Shown here: piece after piece, positions 46,106 to 55,797 of the stretch
Layout: each line of letters starts with the position of its first letter
How positions within the stretch are numbered: the first letter of the stretch is position 1
NCBI GenBank assembly: GCA_963693305.1
Contig: OY855904.1
Location: forward strand, 32,581,742 to 32,645,741
Direction of reading: 5' to 3'
Source of the DNA: Meandrina meandrites
Taxonomy: Eukaryota > Cnidaria > Anthozoa > Scleractinia > Meandrinidae
DNA length: 64,000 nt
Position numbers and translations under genes: made by a program
Notes under the pieces: model-generated
Told to the model about the DNA's origin: nothing
Seen by the model: only the letters and a program-made list of their open reading frames with translations
Database searches by the model: none

Positions 46106-46724
46106 AGACAATCAATATCAATCCCAGACCCCTGAAATCCAGCTCCGCTTGGACGACTCGTCCCCAGGCCCCATGGGTTCCCCTGTCACCATCGTTAGAA
46201 TGAAAAAACCAGTTGTCGATACGTTTCAAAAGTGGCTCGACGCGTTCATGGTGTACATGATCGTCCTCGTCACCGCCTACCCACGAAGGGCACTCGAGCT
46301 GATTAAATATCAGCAAATTATTAGCAGAGCAGTTGCCAAATTTAAGGGCTTGGCCTGGCTATCGTACGACCAGCAATTCCGTCGCCGTGCGGCGTACGAC
46401 CTGTCCCTAAGCTGGGATAAGGTCGACCTCGAACTCTGGACGGTGACTTTCGCGGGCCTGGCTAAGCCCCACTGCAACGTTTGCTCCAGCCCTTATCACG
46501 CTGAGGATGTCTGTCCTTCTGCTGAACTCCACAGAAAACCGCGTCGTTCCCAAACCGTGTGCTTCGACTTCAACAAGTCCTCCGGTTGCCGGCGCCGCAA
46601 CTGCAGCTACCCGCACGTGTGTCGCCGCTGCTACTCCAGTGACCACATCGCCCCAGACTGCACCAGGCAACAGTCCAGCCTCACTAGCAAGGCCACGAAG
46701 CCCAGCGAGCGTAGCAAGAAGTAA
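46106..46724 (+). pseudogene. DIRS gag-like ORF, 3' part
   Basis: Resumes gag after the nested element (DNQYQSQTPEIQLRLDDSS) and continues with WLDAFMVYMIVLVTAYPRRA. It ends in a Cys/His-rich stretch (CNVCSSPYHAEDVCP, CFDFNKSSGCRRRNCSYPH, CRRCYSSDHIAPDC), probable zinc knuckles. Its end overlaps the RT frame (open from about 46507) in another frame, as is usual for gag/RT in this order. Confidence 0.8.
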
Positions 46725-48343
46725 AGTAGAGCAGCAAAGGAGCCAGCAGAAGCCACTAGTATCCTCCCCTATTGACACTTATCGCTTAGAATTAGAGTTA
46801 ACTAATCATCCCGATCGTAATTTTGTTTTTAATCTGCTAAGTACGCTTAAGGAGGGCGCTCGCATTGGTTATTCCGGGCCGCGTTCAGACCGGGTCTCCC
46901 CTAACCTCATTTCGGCAGTACAGCACCCGGATGTAGTCTCCTTGAATCTGCAAAAGGAAGTAGCTCTTGGGAGGGTAGCGGGTCCCTACCAGTCCCCGCC
47001 CCTGCCCAAGTTTCAGTGCCACCCGGTGGGCGTGGTTCCCAAAAAACATTCAACGGACTGGCGCACTATCTACCACCTCTCCTACCCCCAGGGCGATAGC
47101 ATTAACGATTACATCCCAAAGGACCCCTATTCCCTTAGTTATGTCCGGGTCGACGATGCCATCCATATTCTCCAGTCCGTGGGAAGGGGAGCCTTCATGG
47201 CCAAGACTGATCTTAAATCAGCTTTCCGCCTGATACCAATTCATCCGGAGGACTGGAGCTTGCTGGGTATCGACTGGAAATCCCAATACTATGTAGACAT
47301 GTACTTACCCTTTGGGCTTCGAAGCGCCCCGTTCCTTTTCAATCAGCTGTCGGACGGGCTTGAATGGATCCTTAAAAGTAACTATGGCCTCCAGCATGTT
47401 ATTCACATCCTGGACGACTTCTTCATTGCCGAACGGTCTAAATTGGCATGTCTATCTAGCTTTAGCACTCTGCTACGGGTGTTCATGTCCCTTAAGGCCC
47501 CTGTCGTAGCGTCCAAGACAATAGGCCCCTCCCAGGAATATTGAGTTTATGGGAATTGTTTTAGACAGCATCCGCATGGAGGCCCGCTTACCACAGGATA
47601 AACTCTCCAGGATTAATGAACTGTTGAACTCTTTCAAAATACGTCGCTCAGTACGCCTGGTCGAGTTACAATCACTCATTGGGACTCTTCAGTTTGCATG
47701 CAAGGTGGTGGTGCCTGGGAGAACCTTCCTTCAGCGGGCAATTAATTTGACCAGGGGGGTCCCAAGCCGCTTTCACCACATACGGCTTAATAAGGAGTTC
47801 TTTAAGGATCTGGAAATGTGGAAAATTTTTCTCTTAAACTGGAACGGGCGTTCCTTCTTTCTAGAGTCTTCCCATACCCCTGCTCAGAATCTAGAGCTCT
47901 ACACCGATGCCGCGGGCTCTATAGGCTTCGGTGGCTATTTCCAGGGCAGGTGGTTTCAGGGTCGCTGGCCTCCCCACATGCTTTTGAACCAAAAACGGGG
48001 AATAAGTATCGAATGGCAAGAACTCTTTCCCATCGTTGTCGCTTGCGCCATGTGGCACCCCTTTCTTGCCGGGAAACGCCTTCAATTCTGGTGTGACAAT
48101 ATATCGGTCGTGTCTATTATAAATTCTGGGCATTCCAAAGTACCACGCATCATGGACTTGGTCAGGCGGCTCGTGCTCCTTTCTCTGCAGCACAACTTTG
48201 TAGTCCGGGCTCGCCATGTCCCTGGGGTTTCAAATGAGATCGCTGACGCACTCTCCCGCTTTCAGATGCAGCGCTTCCGGGCCCTCGCTCCCGACGCCGA
48301 CCAGAGTCCTTGTATCATCCCGCCTTCACTAATGACCCTTTGA
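46725..48343 (+). pseudogene. DIRS reverse transcriptase-RNase H, frameshifted
   Basis: RT motifs: DWRTIYHLSYPQGDSIND, FMAKTDLKSAFRLIPI, LPFGLRSAPFLFNQL and HILDDFF (catalytic Asp pair). Frame changes at about 47540-47549, just before FMGIVLD. RNase H follows with its acidic residues in LYTDAAGSIGFGG, WQELFPIVV, FWCDNISVV and VSNEIADALSR. Known role: copying the element's RNA into DNA. The frameshift makes it non-functional as one protein. Confidence 0.9.
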
Positions 48344-48910
48344 GGGAGGAAGTCCTAACGTATGCCACCTGGGGTCTTGCCAAGAACACAAATCGAGCTT
48401 ACAGCTGTGGGGAAAAGCGCTTCCTAGAATTTTGCCTGATGAATCGCCTCCTAGGCCCAGACGGGGACGTATTACCTGCCTCCGAAGGGACACTGGTTTA
48501 TTTTGCATCCTATCTAGCTAGAACAGTGCGTCATAGCACTATTAAACTCTATTTAGCGGCAGTTCGTAATCTTCACATTACGGCAGGGTTTAACGACCCT
48601 CTTAAGGGTAAGCTCATTCTCCAGAAAGTCCTGCGTGGCATTCTTCGCTACCAGGGAGACCAACGCATCCGTCGCCAACCAGGACAGTTCTAGAGTTGCC
48701 GGCCTCCCTTATCAGTGCCTTAAAGGCCATAGCTTTCGCATAGGTGCGGCGTCAGTCGCAGCCGCCGCTGGCTTGCCGGATTGGCTTATTAAAGTTCTAG
48801 GTCGCTGGTCCTCGGATTGCTACCAGCTTTATATTAGAACTCCTCAATCTACATTAGAGTCGGTCGCCCCCAGGATGGCTAATGTTTCGGGGGGTTTCTT
48901 ACCGATCTAA
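48310..48910 (+). pseudogene. DIRS tyrosine recombinase, internally deleted
   Basis: The N-terminal SAM-like part (LAKNTNRAYSCGEKRFLEFC, YFASYLARTVRHSTIKLYLA) runs to about 48650. The C-terminal catalytic end appears in another frame from about 48690: HSFRIGAASVAA (His and Arg of the box), LGRWSSDCYQLYIRTP (nucleophile Tyr). The roughly 130 aa that would carry the first catalytic Arg and the Lys are missing between them. It cannot integrate DNA. Confidence 0.88.
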
Positions 48911-49271
48911 CTCCTTTGTTTTTTCGTATCTGCTTGGGGGGATGCATTGCCTCGCATGCATCGGTGGCGGTTAAGTCTGCGCAGCGACTTCCCCCAAGCG
49001 TCTTGGCTACGTTGCCTATGAATATCGCCCGCTACCAATACTCTTGTCCGATCCAGCACGTGCTGTCTTGCAGTCAGCTCGTAGTGCTGGGGAGATAAGT
49101 GAGGTTCTTGTGTCACGCAATCTCCGGAAGTCGCACAGGCTTACCTAACGCAAGGCAGTGCTCCCCCATTAACGCCAACTTGGGTCATTGTTTGTTTTAA
49201 TTAGTAATTTGCGTGATAAGCAAACAACAAGTCACGATTAGATTATTTTGAAAGGAACAGTTACATTAACA
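48911..49271. other. DIRS 3' non-coding region
   Basis: No ORF of interest. Presumably the 3' end of the DIRS element; inverted or split terminal repeats were not resolved by eye. Confidence 0.4.
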
Positions 49272-49361
49272 TTGTATTGTATTGTATTGTACTGTACTGC
49301 ATTGCATTGCATTGCATTGCATTGCATTGCATTGCATTGCATTGCATTGTATTGTATTGTA
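49272..49361. repeat. (ATTGT/ATTGC)n pentanucleotide array
   Basis: About 18 units: ATTGT at both ends, two 'actgt/actgc' units, then a run of ATTGC in the middle. Absent at the same site in duplicates A and C, so it came with or after the insertion. Long overlapping ORFs on both strands here are repeat artefacts. Confidence 0.97.
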
Positions 49362-49906
49362 TTTGAACACATTGAAGCTGGAACTTCGAACCAAAAGAAG
49401 GCGAAGGATGCCACAAATTCGAATTTTTCGTTCAAATTAACTGAGTCGAGTTTCATTTCAATAATTCATCATTAAACATATTATGGTTTATGTGCTTTTA
49501 TCCACTCAGTAAATGGACGTGAAATCGAAGCTGAGCGATCGACTTAACTGTAAAAACCAAAATGCGACAGGCTGTCATGTTTTACGTTACGACGCGTCCC
49601 AAAACAATAGTGCATTTCGAGATTAAAGAACACATAAAACTGTTCTTATACTCCATGCACTTTTAGTGAAGAAAGGGGTTGCATAAATACCTCAAAACAT
49701 CTGTTTAAAATTTTAATCACTAAGTTTTCAAAATGACTTCAAATCAAGCTGCAGTTCAAAGGTAGAGGATACAGATCACGCCAGCAAGGGAGTTGTGAAG
49801 GCCAATTATCAAAAGGGAATTCATAAACAGTGCTATCTTAATTATCCGTTCGCAGAAGGCCCAACAGATTGTGGCTCAAACGAAAACACGAAAACCCCAG
49901 TTCGTC

Positions 49907-50842
49907 ATGGTTGCCCAGTTTTGTGCTCAGCTGTTGGAGGAATATAAAATACTCGTACGTGTTAACGAAACTTTTATGTTAATTTTGTGCCTATTTATCG
50001 TGGCGTTTTCTGCCGTGGCAACGTTTGGAAATCTCCTTGCAATTCGCGCCTTGTGTAAAGCCTCGTCGATACCTTCTACTTTAAAGAAGTTGTTCCTGAG
50101 TCTTGCCTTCTCTGATCTTGCCGTGGGATTGTTTGCTCAACTAATGTTTGGTGCAGTCTTAGCAGCGATGTGAAAGATGGCAGCAAGTGGAAACTTTAAC
50201 TTCGACTTCTACTGTCCATCAATTTTATCAACAGCTTATTTTTCTTTTTTTCTCCTGGCTTGTGCATCATTTCTAAATGTAACCGCCATCGCTGTTGACA
50301 GACTTCTCGCTATTTCGCTTCATCTCCGATACCAAGAACTTGTGACTCCAAAACGTGTTATTATTGCCGTGGTGTCCTTATGGTTAGCAAGTGGCGTTGC
50401 TGCTTCCATATTCATATCACTTCCTACCGGTAATGGAAGGGTATCTAATATCATTGAATTTGTTGGCCTCCTCGTTACAACTGTGGCCTATTTTCGCATT
50501 TACAAGGTTGCCAGATATCATCAGAATCAGATTCAAAGTCAGTGGCAACTGCAAAATGGTCAAGCAATGGAGATACTGCGAGAAAAAAAGTCGGCTATAA
50601 ACACTTTGTTGTTTTATGCTGTTTTTCTTGCTTGTTTCTTTCCACATTTATGTTGTTCAATTTTATTGTTATATACGGATGATCCTCCAAGATCGCTTGG
50701 TGCAGGCAATAAAGCCTCGCTATTCTTCATTTTCCTGAATTCTTCGTTAAACCCGCTCCTATATTCCTGGCGATATCGCGAGATTCGCGAAATCATGAAA
50801 AGCACAGCTAAGAAGGTGATTTGCATCACCTGGTCTGCCTAA
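49907..50842 (+). pseudogene. GPCR copy B with one nonsense codon
   Basis: Nearly identical to 39980-40915 throughout, including start (MVAQFCAQ), flanks and stop. The codon at 50171-50173 is TGA where copy A has TTA (Leu), in the TM2/first extracellular loop (after FGAVLAAM). This is the only disabling change visible; everything downstream is open to the normal stop. Probably a very young pseudogene; a sequencing error or a polymorphism is an alternative. Confidence 0.88.
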
Positions 50843-51630
50843 AAACTATGAACATCACTTAAATGTGCATTATTCAGTCAACGATCGTTCGTTACACAAT
50901 GCTGAAGGTGTAAACTTTATTTTCAAAAAAGCTTACTTCTATCGTTAATTTTACATTGCTGCAAATTCGTCGTCTCGCTTTTATGTAAATAACACCCACA
51001 GACAGAGCACTTTTGTATGCTGTTTTGCAGGTGTTCACTTAATTTAAGTATAATATTAATTAATGCTTCGTGTACACGAAAGTCTACAGAGCATGCTTAA
51101 AAGATGTAAAATTTCTCATTAGGCATGTTATTTTATGCATAAGTGCTACTTATTAAGTTAACGGGTTGGTTGAACAATAACTCGCATAATTACTTGGCTA
51201 GTGCTTTAATTAAGATATAACGCACGCTGTGTTTGGCTGAATATCAGGGCTGAATTTTGCCGTTATGCCGAAGGGCATATTGGCCGATGTTAATGTCTGC
51301 TGGCTTCTAGAACGAGAGAGCCATGCAATAAACGTCTTAAACTCAAACTAGCCTGGGAACGCCCTGGGAGAATATCGTCCTTGGTCTTTCTTGCGCTGAT
51401 CTCGTTTCCCTCGCTCCGTTACTCAGGAGCACGGGCTCCTGAAAAAAAAAGTATGCCAGTTAACTCGCGACAAAAAGTTGAACCCACAAACTTCAGGAAC
51501 ACCGGCCGCACACACTACCACGAGCAGCAGAAGACTCTGGCTCCTATCTCTAACGTAATTTTGAAAGAGGATTTACTCTATTGTTCTGTAGGTTTCAGTA
51601 GCTGTTCAGTCTCTTCGGAAATCTTGGTAA

Positions 51631-53515
51631 GTTAACTATGTGTCTATGATTTTTGACATTGCCATGGCAACATCATAATTATATGCAGGTATGGTCAAAA
51701 AACCGCCTCAAAAGAAAGGCTATTAAGACAAAGGATCCATTTATTTGGAACCAATTTCGAATGATTAAAAATCAAGTGAATTGGGAAATCAATAGCGCTA
51801 AAAAAGCGTATTATGAAAATGCCTTCAGCAATTGTTGTGGGGATCAAAGGAAAACATGGAAAACAATCAATGAACTGACCTCACGAAAATCCAATAAAAC
51901 TGTTATTAATGAGATGGAATATAGTGGGGTAAATTCTGAAGATCAAACAGATATAGCAGAAATGCTAAACTCCTTTTTCACAGAAGTCGGGCCAAGCCTT
52001 AGTGGAGACGTAACAGAAGTTGATAAATCCTTCGACGAATTTCTTACCGCAACTGATAAAAATTTTGTTTTTGAAAAAAACAACACCTACACGTGTATTT
52101 GCACTACTATCAAAGCTTTGTAGGTCAAAGGCAACAGGATTAGATAATATTTCAGCGAAACTTCTAAGGGAATGTCCAGATTTACTGGCGGAATCTCTCA
52201 CTCATATATTTAATCAATCCCTAATGACGGGTATCTTTCCCGATGAGTGGAAATCTGCCAGAGTCACTCCATTGTATAAAAATTCTGGGAAGCGTTCTGA
52301 TCCGACGAATTATCGGCCAATATCAGTAATTCCAGTTGTGGCCAAAGTCTTTGAACGGATAATCTACGATCAACTTTATCATTATTAAACAAAAAACAAC
52401 TTTCTCTCGTGCCATCAATCTGGTTTTCGGTCTCTGCATTCCACGCTCACCGCACTTATCGAAGCTACAGATAGCTGGGCCTTGGATATAGACCGTGGTC
52501 TTGTTAATGTCGTAGTCTTTTTAGATCTCAAAAAGGCATTTGATACAGTAGATCACGATATTTTGTTGCGAAAATTGCAATACTATGGGATTTGTCGGAC
52601 CAGTCATCAATGGTTTGCTTCTTATTTAGATAATCGAACACAGATTTGTCATATTAATTCTTGTCAGTCAACTCCGAAATGTCTAAGATGTGGTGTTCCC
52701 CAGGGAACAATTTTGGGACCTCTTCTGTTTTTGATATATAGTAATGACTTACCACACTGTCTGACATATTCGGAACCCAGAATGTACGCAGATGATACTA
52801 GCCTAGCACTGACATTGAGCATATAAATTATCGCCTTAATCACGACCTGAGTAATGTGTACGAATGGCTGTCTGCTAACAAGCTTACTCTAAATATGACG
52901 AAAACTGAGTTTATGCTTATTGCATCAAGGCAGAAGTTATCACAATTTACGGAAAGTTCCTCTCTTACTATAAATGAGAACGCAATAGAACAAGTAACCT
53001 CCGCTAAATCTCTCGGAGTTTATGTTGATCAAAATATAAACTGGGAGTGTCATATTGAAAACATTTCTAAGAAGATAGCTTGTGCCATTGGTGCAATTAA
53101 ACGAATTCGGCATCTCACTCCATTTAATATTTTGATCAAAGTTTATAATAGCCTTATTCAACCACAATTTGATTATTGCAACGTAGTGTGGGGAAGCTGT
53201 AACAAGGGCCTTTCTGAAAAACTGCAAAGGCTTCAAAACTGCGCAGCTCGTACCCTAATGTCTGCGAGCTATGATAGTAATTTAGATGATTTGTTCCGGA
53301 CACTGGGGTGGCGAAGACTCTATTATCAAAGATTGGAACAGAAGTCTATCCTAATGTATAAAACATTACATGGTATGACTCCTGATTATCTGAGATCAAG
53401 ATTGTACCACGGAGTGGTATAAATTTTTTTGTTTGTCAGAGGGTTAACAAACCATCGAGATCACGACTTTCTACAAGTTCGTTTTTGCTCTTAAGAATCA
53501 GTGGAAATTGATTTT
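51631..53515 (+). mobile_element. 5'-truncated CR1/L2-like LINE with frame breaks
   Basis: Begins in the linker before RT (FRMIKNQVNWEINSAKKAYY). RT motifs follow in several frames: KATGLDNISAKLL, NYRPISVIPVVAKVFERI, FLDLKKAFDTVDHDILLRKL, CGVPQGTILGPLLFLIYSND, RMYADDTSLAL (YADD), AKSLGVYVDQNINW and LIQPQFDYCNVVWG. Breaks at about 52120, 52386 and 52825. No endonuclease. It inserted right after the 3' flank of GPCR copy B. Confidence 0.88.
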
Positions 53516-53539
53516 ACACTTCGGTGCTCTGGTGAACTG

Positions 53540-53860
53540 TTACACATTATCTGAATAGAATGGTTGATAACTCTCAAAATCATGCGGAAGAGAACGCTTC
53601 GTAGAGAAATGAATTATAACGAAAAAAATTATGCAGCTGTGTTCATGTTAACACGAGGCTGAAATGTGTAGTTACTGAAGAATGGGGTGAGGTTTAGCAG
53701 CATAGAATCTGAAGATAAGACATGCCGTTCACTAGCTGTGAAAGATAATTGATATTGTCTTGCATTGATGTAAATAAAGTTGTCATATTCTTGAATTTTA
53801 TATTTTGAAGGTGTTCCTTTATTGCTTTTCTAGTTAGGAGACAAGCTTTTATACTGACGG
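53540..53860 (+). repeat. Orphan 3' flank of a GPCR 2-type unit
   Basis: Matches 38065-38415, the sequence right after the stop codon of GPCR 2 (shared 'gaatggttgataa', 'acatgccgttcactag', 'ggtgttcctttattgctttt'). The receptor itself is missing. It marks a deleted GPCR 2-like copy between duplicates B and C. Confidence 0.85.
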
Positions 53861-54707
53861 TTTCTGTTGACAGACTGACAACTCCAACTGCCTAATTTAG
53901 AAACAGGACCGCAAAATAAACTCCAATTTTATGGAATTGCCATTGCCATAATCAGTTTTTTTCCTGCAAAAACTATACATTAACCGTCTGAAGGGAAAAA
54001 AAACTCTGTATGTTGTTTGCTGAAAATGTGTCGAAGTCACGTTTGGTTCTTATACAGCCGCACAAATGGCTATTTACCTCCACCTTCATACGCACCACTC
54101 GCCACGCCGGACCTGCCCGAGAACCACTTCAGGTTATAATCCGCCCCCACCCTACCTCCCGCCCGCTATTCCCTCGCAGCAGATAGACTAGTGCTGTCTT
54201 GAAGAAAGAACTCTGACTGTCCAATTCATGAAATTTCGCGGGCCCATTTGATCATATTGAAGCTGGAACTTGGAAACAAAAGGAGGCGAAGGATGCCACA
54301 AACTTCAATTTTTCTTTCAATTTTTTCGTTCAAATTACCTTAGTCGAGTTTAATTTCAATAATTCGCCATTTAAACATATTATGGTTTATGTGCTTTTAT
54401 CCACTCAGTAAATGGACATGAAATTGAAGCTGAGTGATCGACTTAACTGTAAAAAGCAAAAATGTGACAGGCTGTCATGTTTTACCTTATGACGCGTCCC
54501 AATACAATAGTGCATTTCGAGATTAAAGAACACATAAAACTGTTCTTATACTCCATGCACTTTTAGTGAAGAAAGGGGTTGCAGAAACCCCTCAAAACAT
54601 CTGTTTAAAATTTTAATCACTAATTTTTCAAAATGACTTCAAATCAAGCTGCAGTTCAAAGGTAGAGGATACAGATCACGCCAGCAAGGGAGTTGTGAAG
54701 GCCAATA

Positions 54708-54876
54708 GGCCATTTTCGTATTCTCGGTTTTGAACTGGAACTAGCGTGCAATGGAGGCTAATGCGGGGGAATATCATTAAAAACAGCTTCATCTCATTTG
54801 CATTAGAAAAGATTTACCCGCATTAGCCTCAATTGCAAGCTAGTTCCAGTTCGATACCGAGAATACGAAAATGATC
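54708..54876. mobile_element. Palindromic MITE with ~60-bp inverted arms, in duplicate C only
   Basis: Left arm 'ggccattttcgtattctcgg' onward and right arm are inverted copies over about 60 bases, separated by about 50 bases. The flanks read TA on both sides. Copies A and B read 'gccaattatcaaaag' at this place without it, giving the empty site. A Tc/mariner-like TA target is likely. Confidence 0.88.
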
Positions 54877-54980
54877 TATTATCAAAAGGAAAATTCATAA
54901 ACAGTGCTATCTTAACTTTCCGTTAGCAGAAGGCCCAACAGGTTGTGGCTCAAACGAAAACACGAAAACCCCAGTTCGTC

Positions 54981-55326
54981 ATGGTTGCCTAGCTTTGTGC
55001 TCAGCTGTTGGAGGAATATAAAATACTCGTACCTGTTTATGAAACTTTTATGTTAATTTTGTGCGTATTTATCGTGGCGTTTTCTGCCGTGGCAACGTTT
55101 GGAAATCTCCTTGCAATTCGCGCCTTGTGTAAAGCCTCGTCGATACCTTCTACTTTAAAGAAGTTGTTCCTGAGTCTTGCCTTCTCTGATCTTGCCGTGG
55201 GATTGTTTGCTCAACTAATGTTTGGTGCAATCTTAGCAGCGATGTTAAAGATGGCAAAAAGTGGAAACTTTAACTTCGACTTCTACTGTCCATCAATTTT
55301 ACCAACAGCTTATTTTTCTTTTTTTC
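54981..55326 (+). pseudogene. GPCR copy C: early nonsense codon and 3' truncation
   Basis: The start ATG at 54981 matches the other copies but the fourth codon is TAG (54990-54992) instead of the Gln codon. The frame then stays open from 55008 through TM1, TM2 (SLAFSD) and the start of TM3 (PSILPTAYFSFF), until homology stops at 55326. TM4-TM7 are missing. Confidence 0.92.
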
Positions 55327-55364
55327 ACTGACTTTGACAAGAACTAACATCCATGTCCAATATA

Positions 55365-55633
55365 CACGACCTGATACGAGTCGTAAATGGCAACAGTCCA
55401 CCCGTACGACTCGTACGGGTCGTGAAACAATAGTTTACGAGTCGTACAGTTGGTGAATTGCATATCATTAGTGGCACTTAGGGTGTATAAGAAGTGGTAC
55501 GACTCGTACGAGTCGTACGAGCCGTACGGGTCGTCAAACAATAGTTTACGAGTCGTACAAGTGGTGAATTGCATATCATTGGTGAGACTTGGGGTGTATT
55601 ACAAGTGGTACGACTCGTACGAGTCGTACGAGC

Positions 55634-55665
<32 letters not shown>

Positions 55666-55743
55666 GTACAAGTGGTGAATTGTATATCATAAGTGAGACT
55701 TAGGTGTATCACAAGTGGTACGACTCGTACGAGTCGTACGAGC

Positions 55744-55775
<32 letters not shown>

Positions 55776-55797
55776 GTACAAGTGGTGAATTGCATAT
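55365..55797. repeat. ~112-bp tandem repeat with palindrome ACGACTCGTACGAGTCGT
   Basis: About four units. Each holds the perfect 18-bp palindrome 'acgactcgtacgagtcgt' (roughly 55499, 55610, 55719), then 'acgagccgtacgggtcgt', 'aaacaatggtttacgagtcg' and 'tggtgaattgcatatcat'. The first unit is diverged. The last unit fuses with the 50-bp satellite at about 55798. ORFs on both strands are artefacts of the repeat. Confidence 0.93.

Larger units (their letters stand above)
42224..49360 (+). mobile_element. 7.1 kb insertion: decayed DIRS-type retrotransposon with nested elements
   Basis: Bounded by comparison with duplicates A and C. Gene order gag (SAP motif), RT-RNase H, tyrosine recombinase is that of DIRS-order elements, which integrate by recombinase and leave no target duplication; none is seen here. 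The coding part is broken by a nested 2.8 kb element in gag, a frameshift in RT at about 47540 and an internal deletion in the recombinase at about 48650-48700. A pentanucleotide array closes the right end. Terminal DIRS repeats were not resolved. Confidence 0.85.
41836..51630 (+). repeat. Segmental duplicate B, split by a 7.1 kb insertion
   Basis: The left part 41836-42223 ends at 'gggccca'. The homology resumes at 49361 ('atttgaacacattgaagctgg'), where copies A and C read straight through ('gggcccatttgatcatattgaagctgg'). The right part runs through the pseudogene 49907-50842 to about 51630. Copies A and C therefore serve as empty-site references for the insertion. Confidence 0.9.
53868..55326 (+). 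repeat. Segmental duplicate C, truncated at satellite border
   Basis: Parallels 39090 onward (flank, then receptor) but ends abruptly at 55326 inside TM3, where the sequence changes to palindromic repeat DNA. It contains the MITE at 54708-54876, absent from copies A and B. Confidence 0.9.

Noticed and set aside
46407..46778. 123-codon minus-strand ORF opposite the DIRS gag
   Set aside because: Shadow of the GC-rich gag/RT coding strand; no family features.
49238..49475. Overlapping ORFs on both strands (ALHCIALHC- and AMQCN-type repeats)
   Set aside because: Translations of a pentanucleotide microsatellite.
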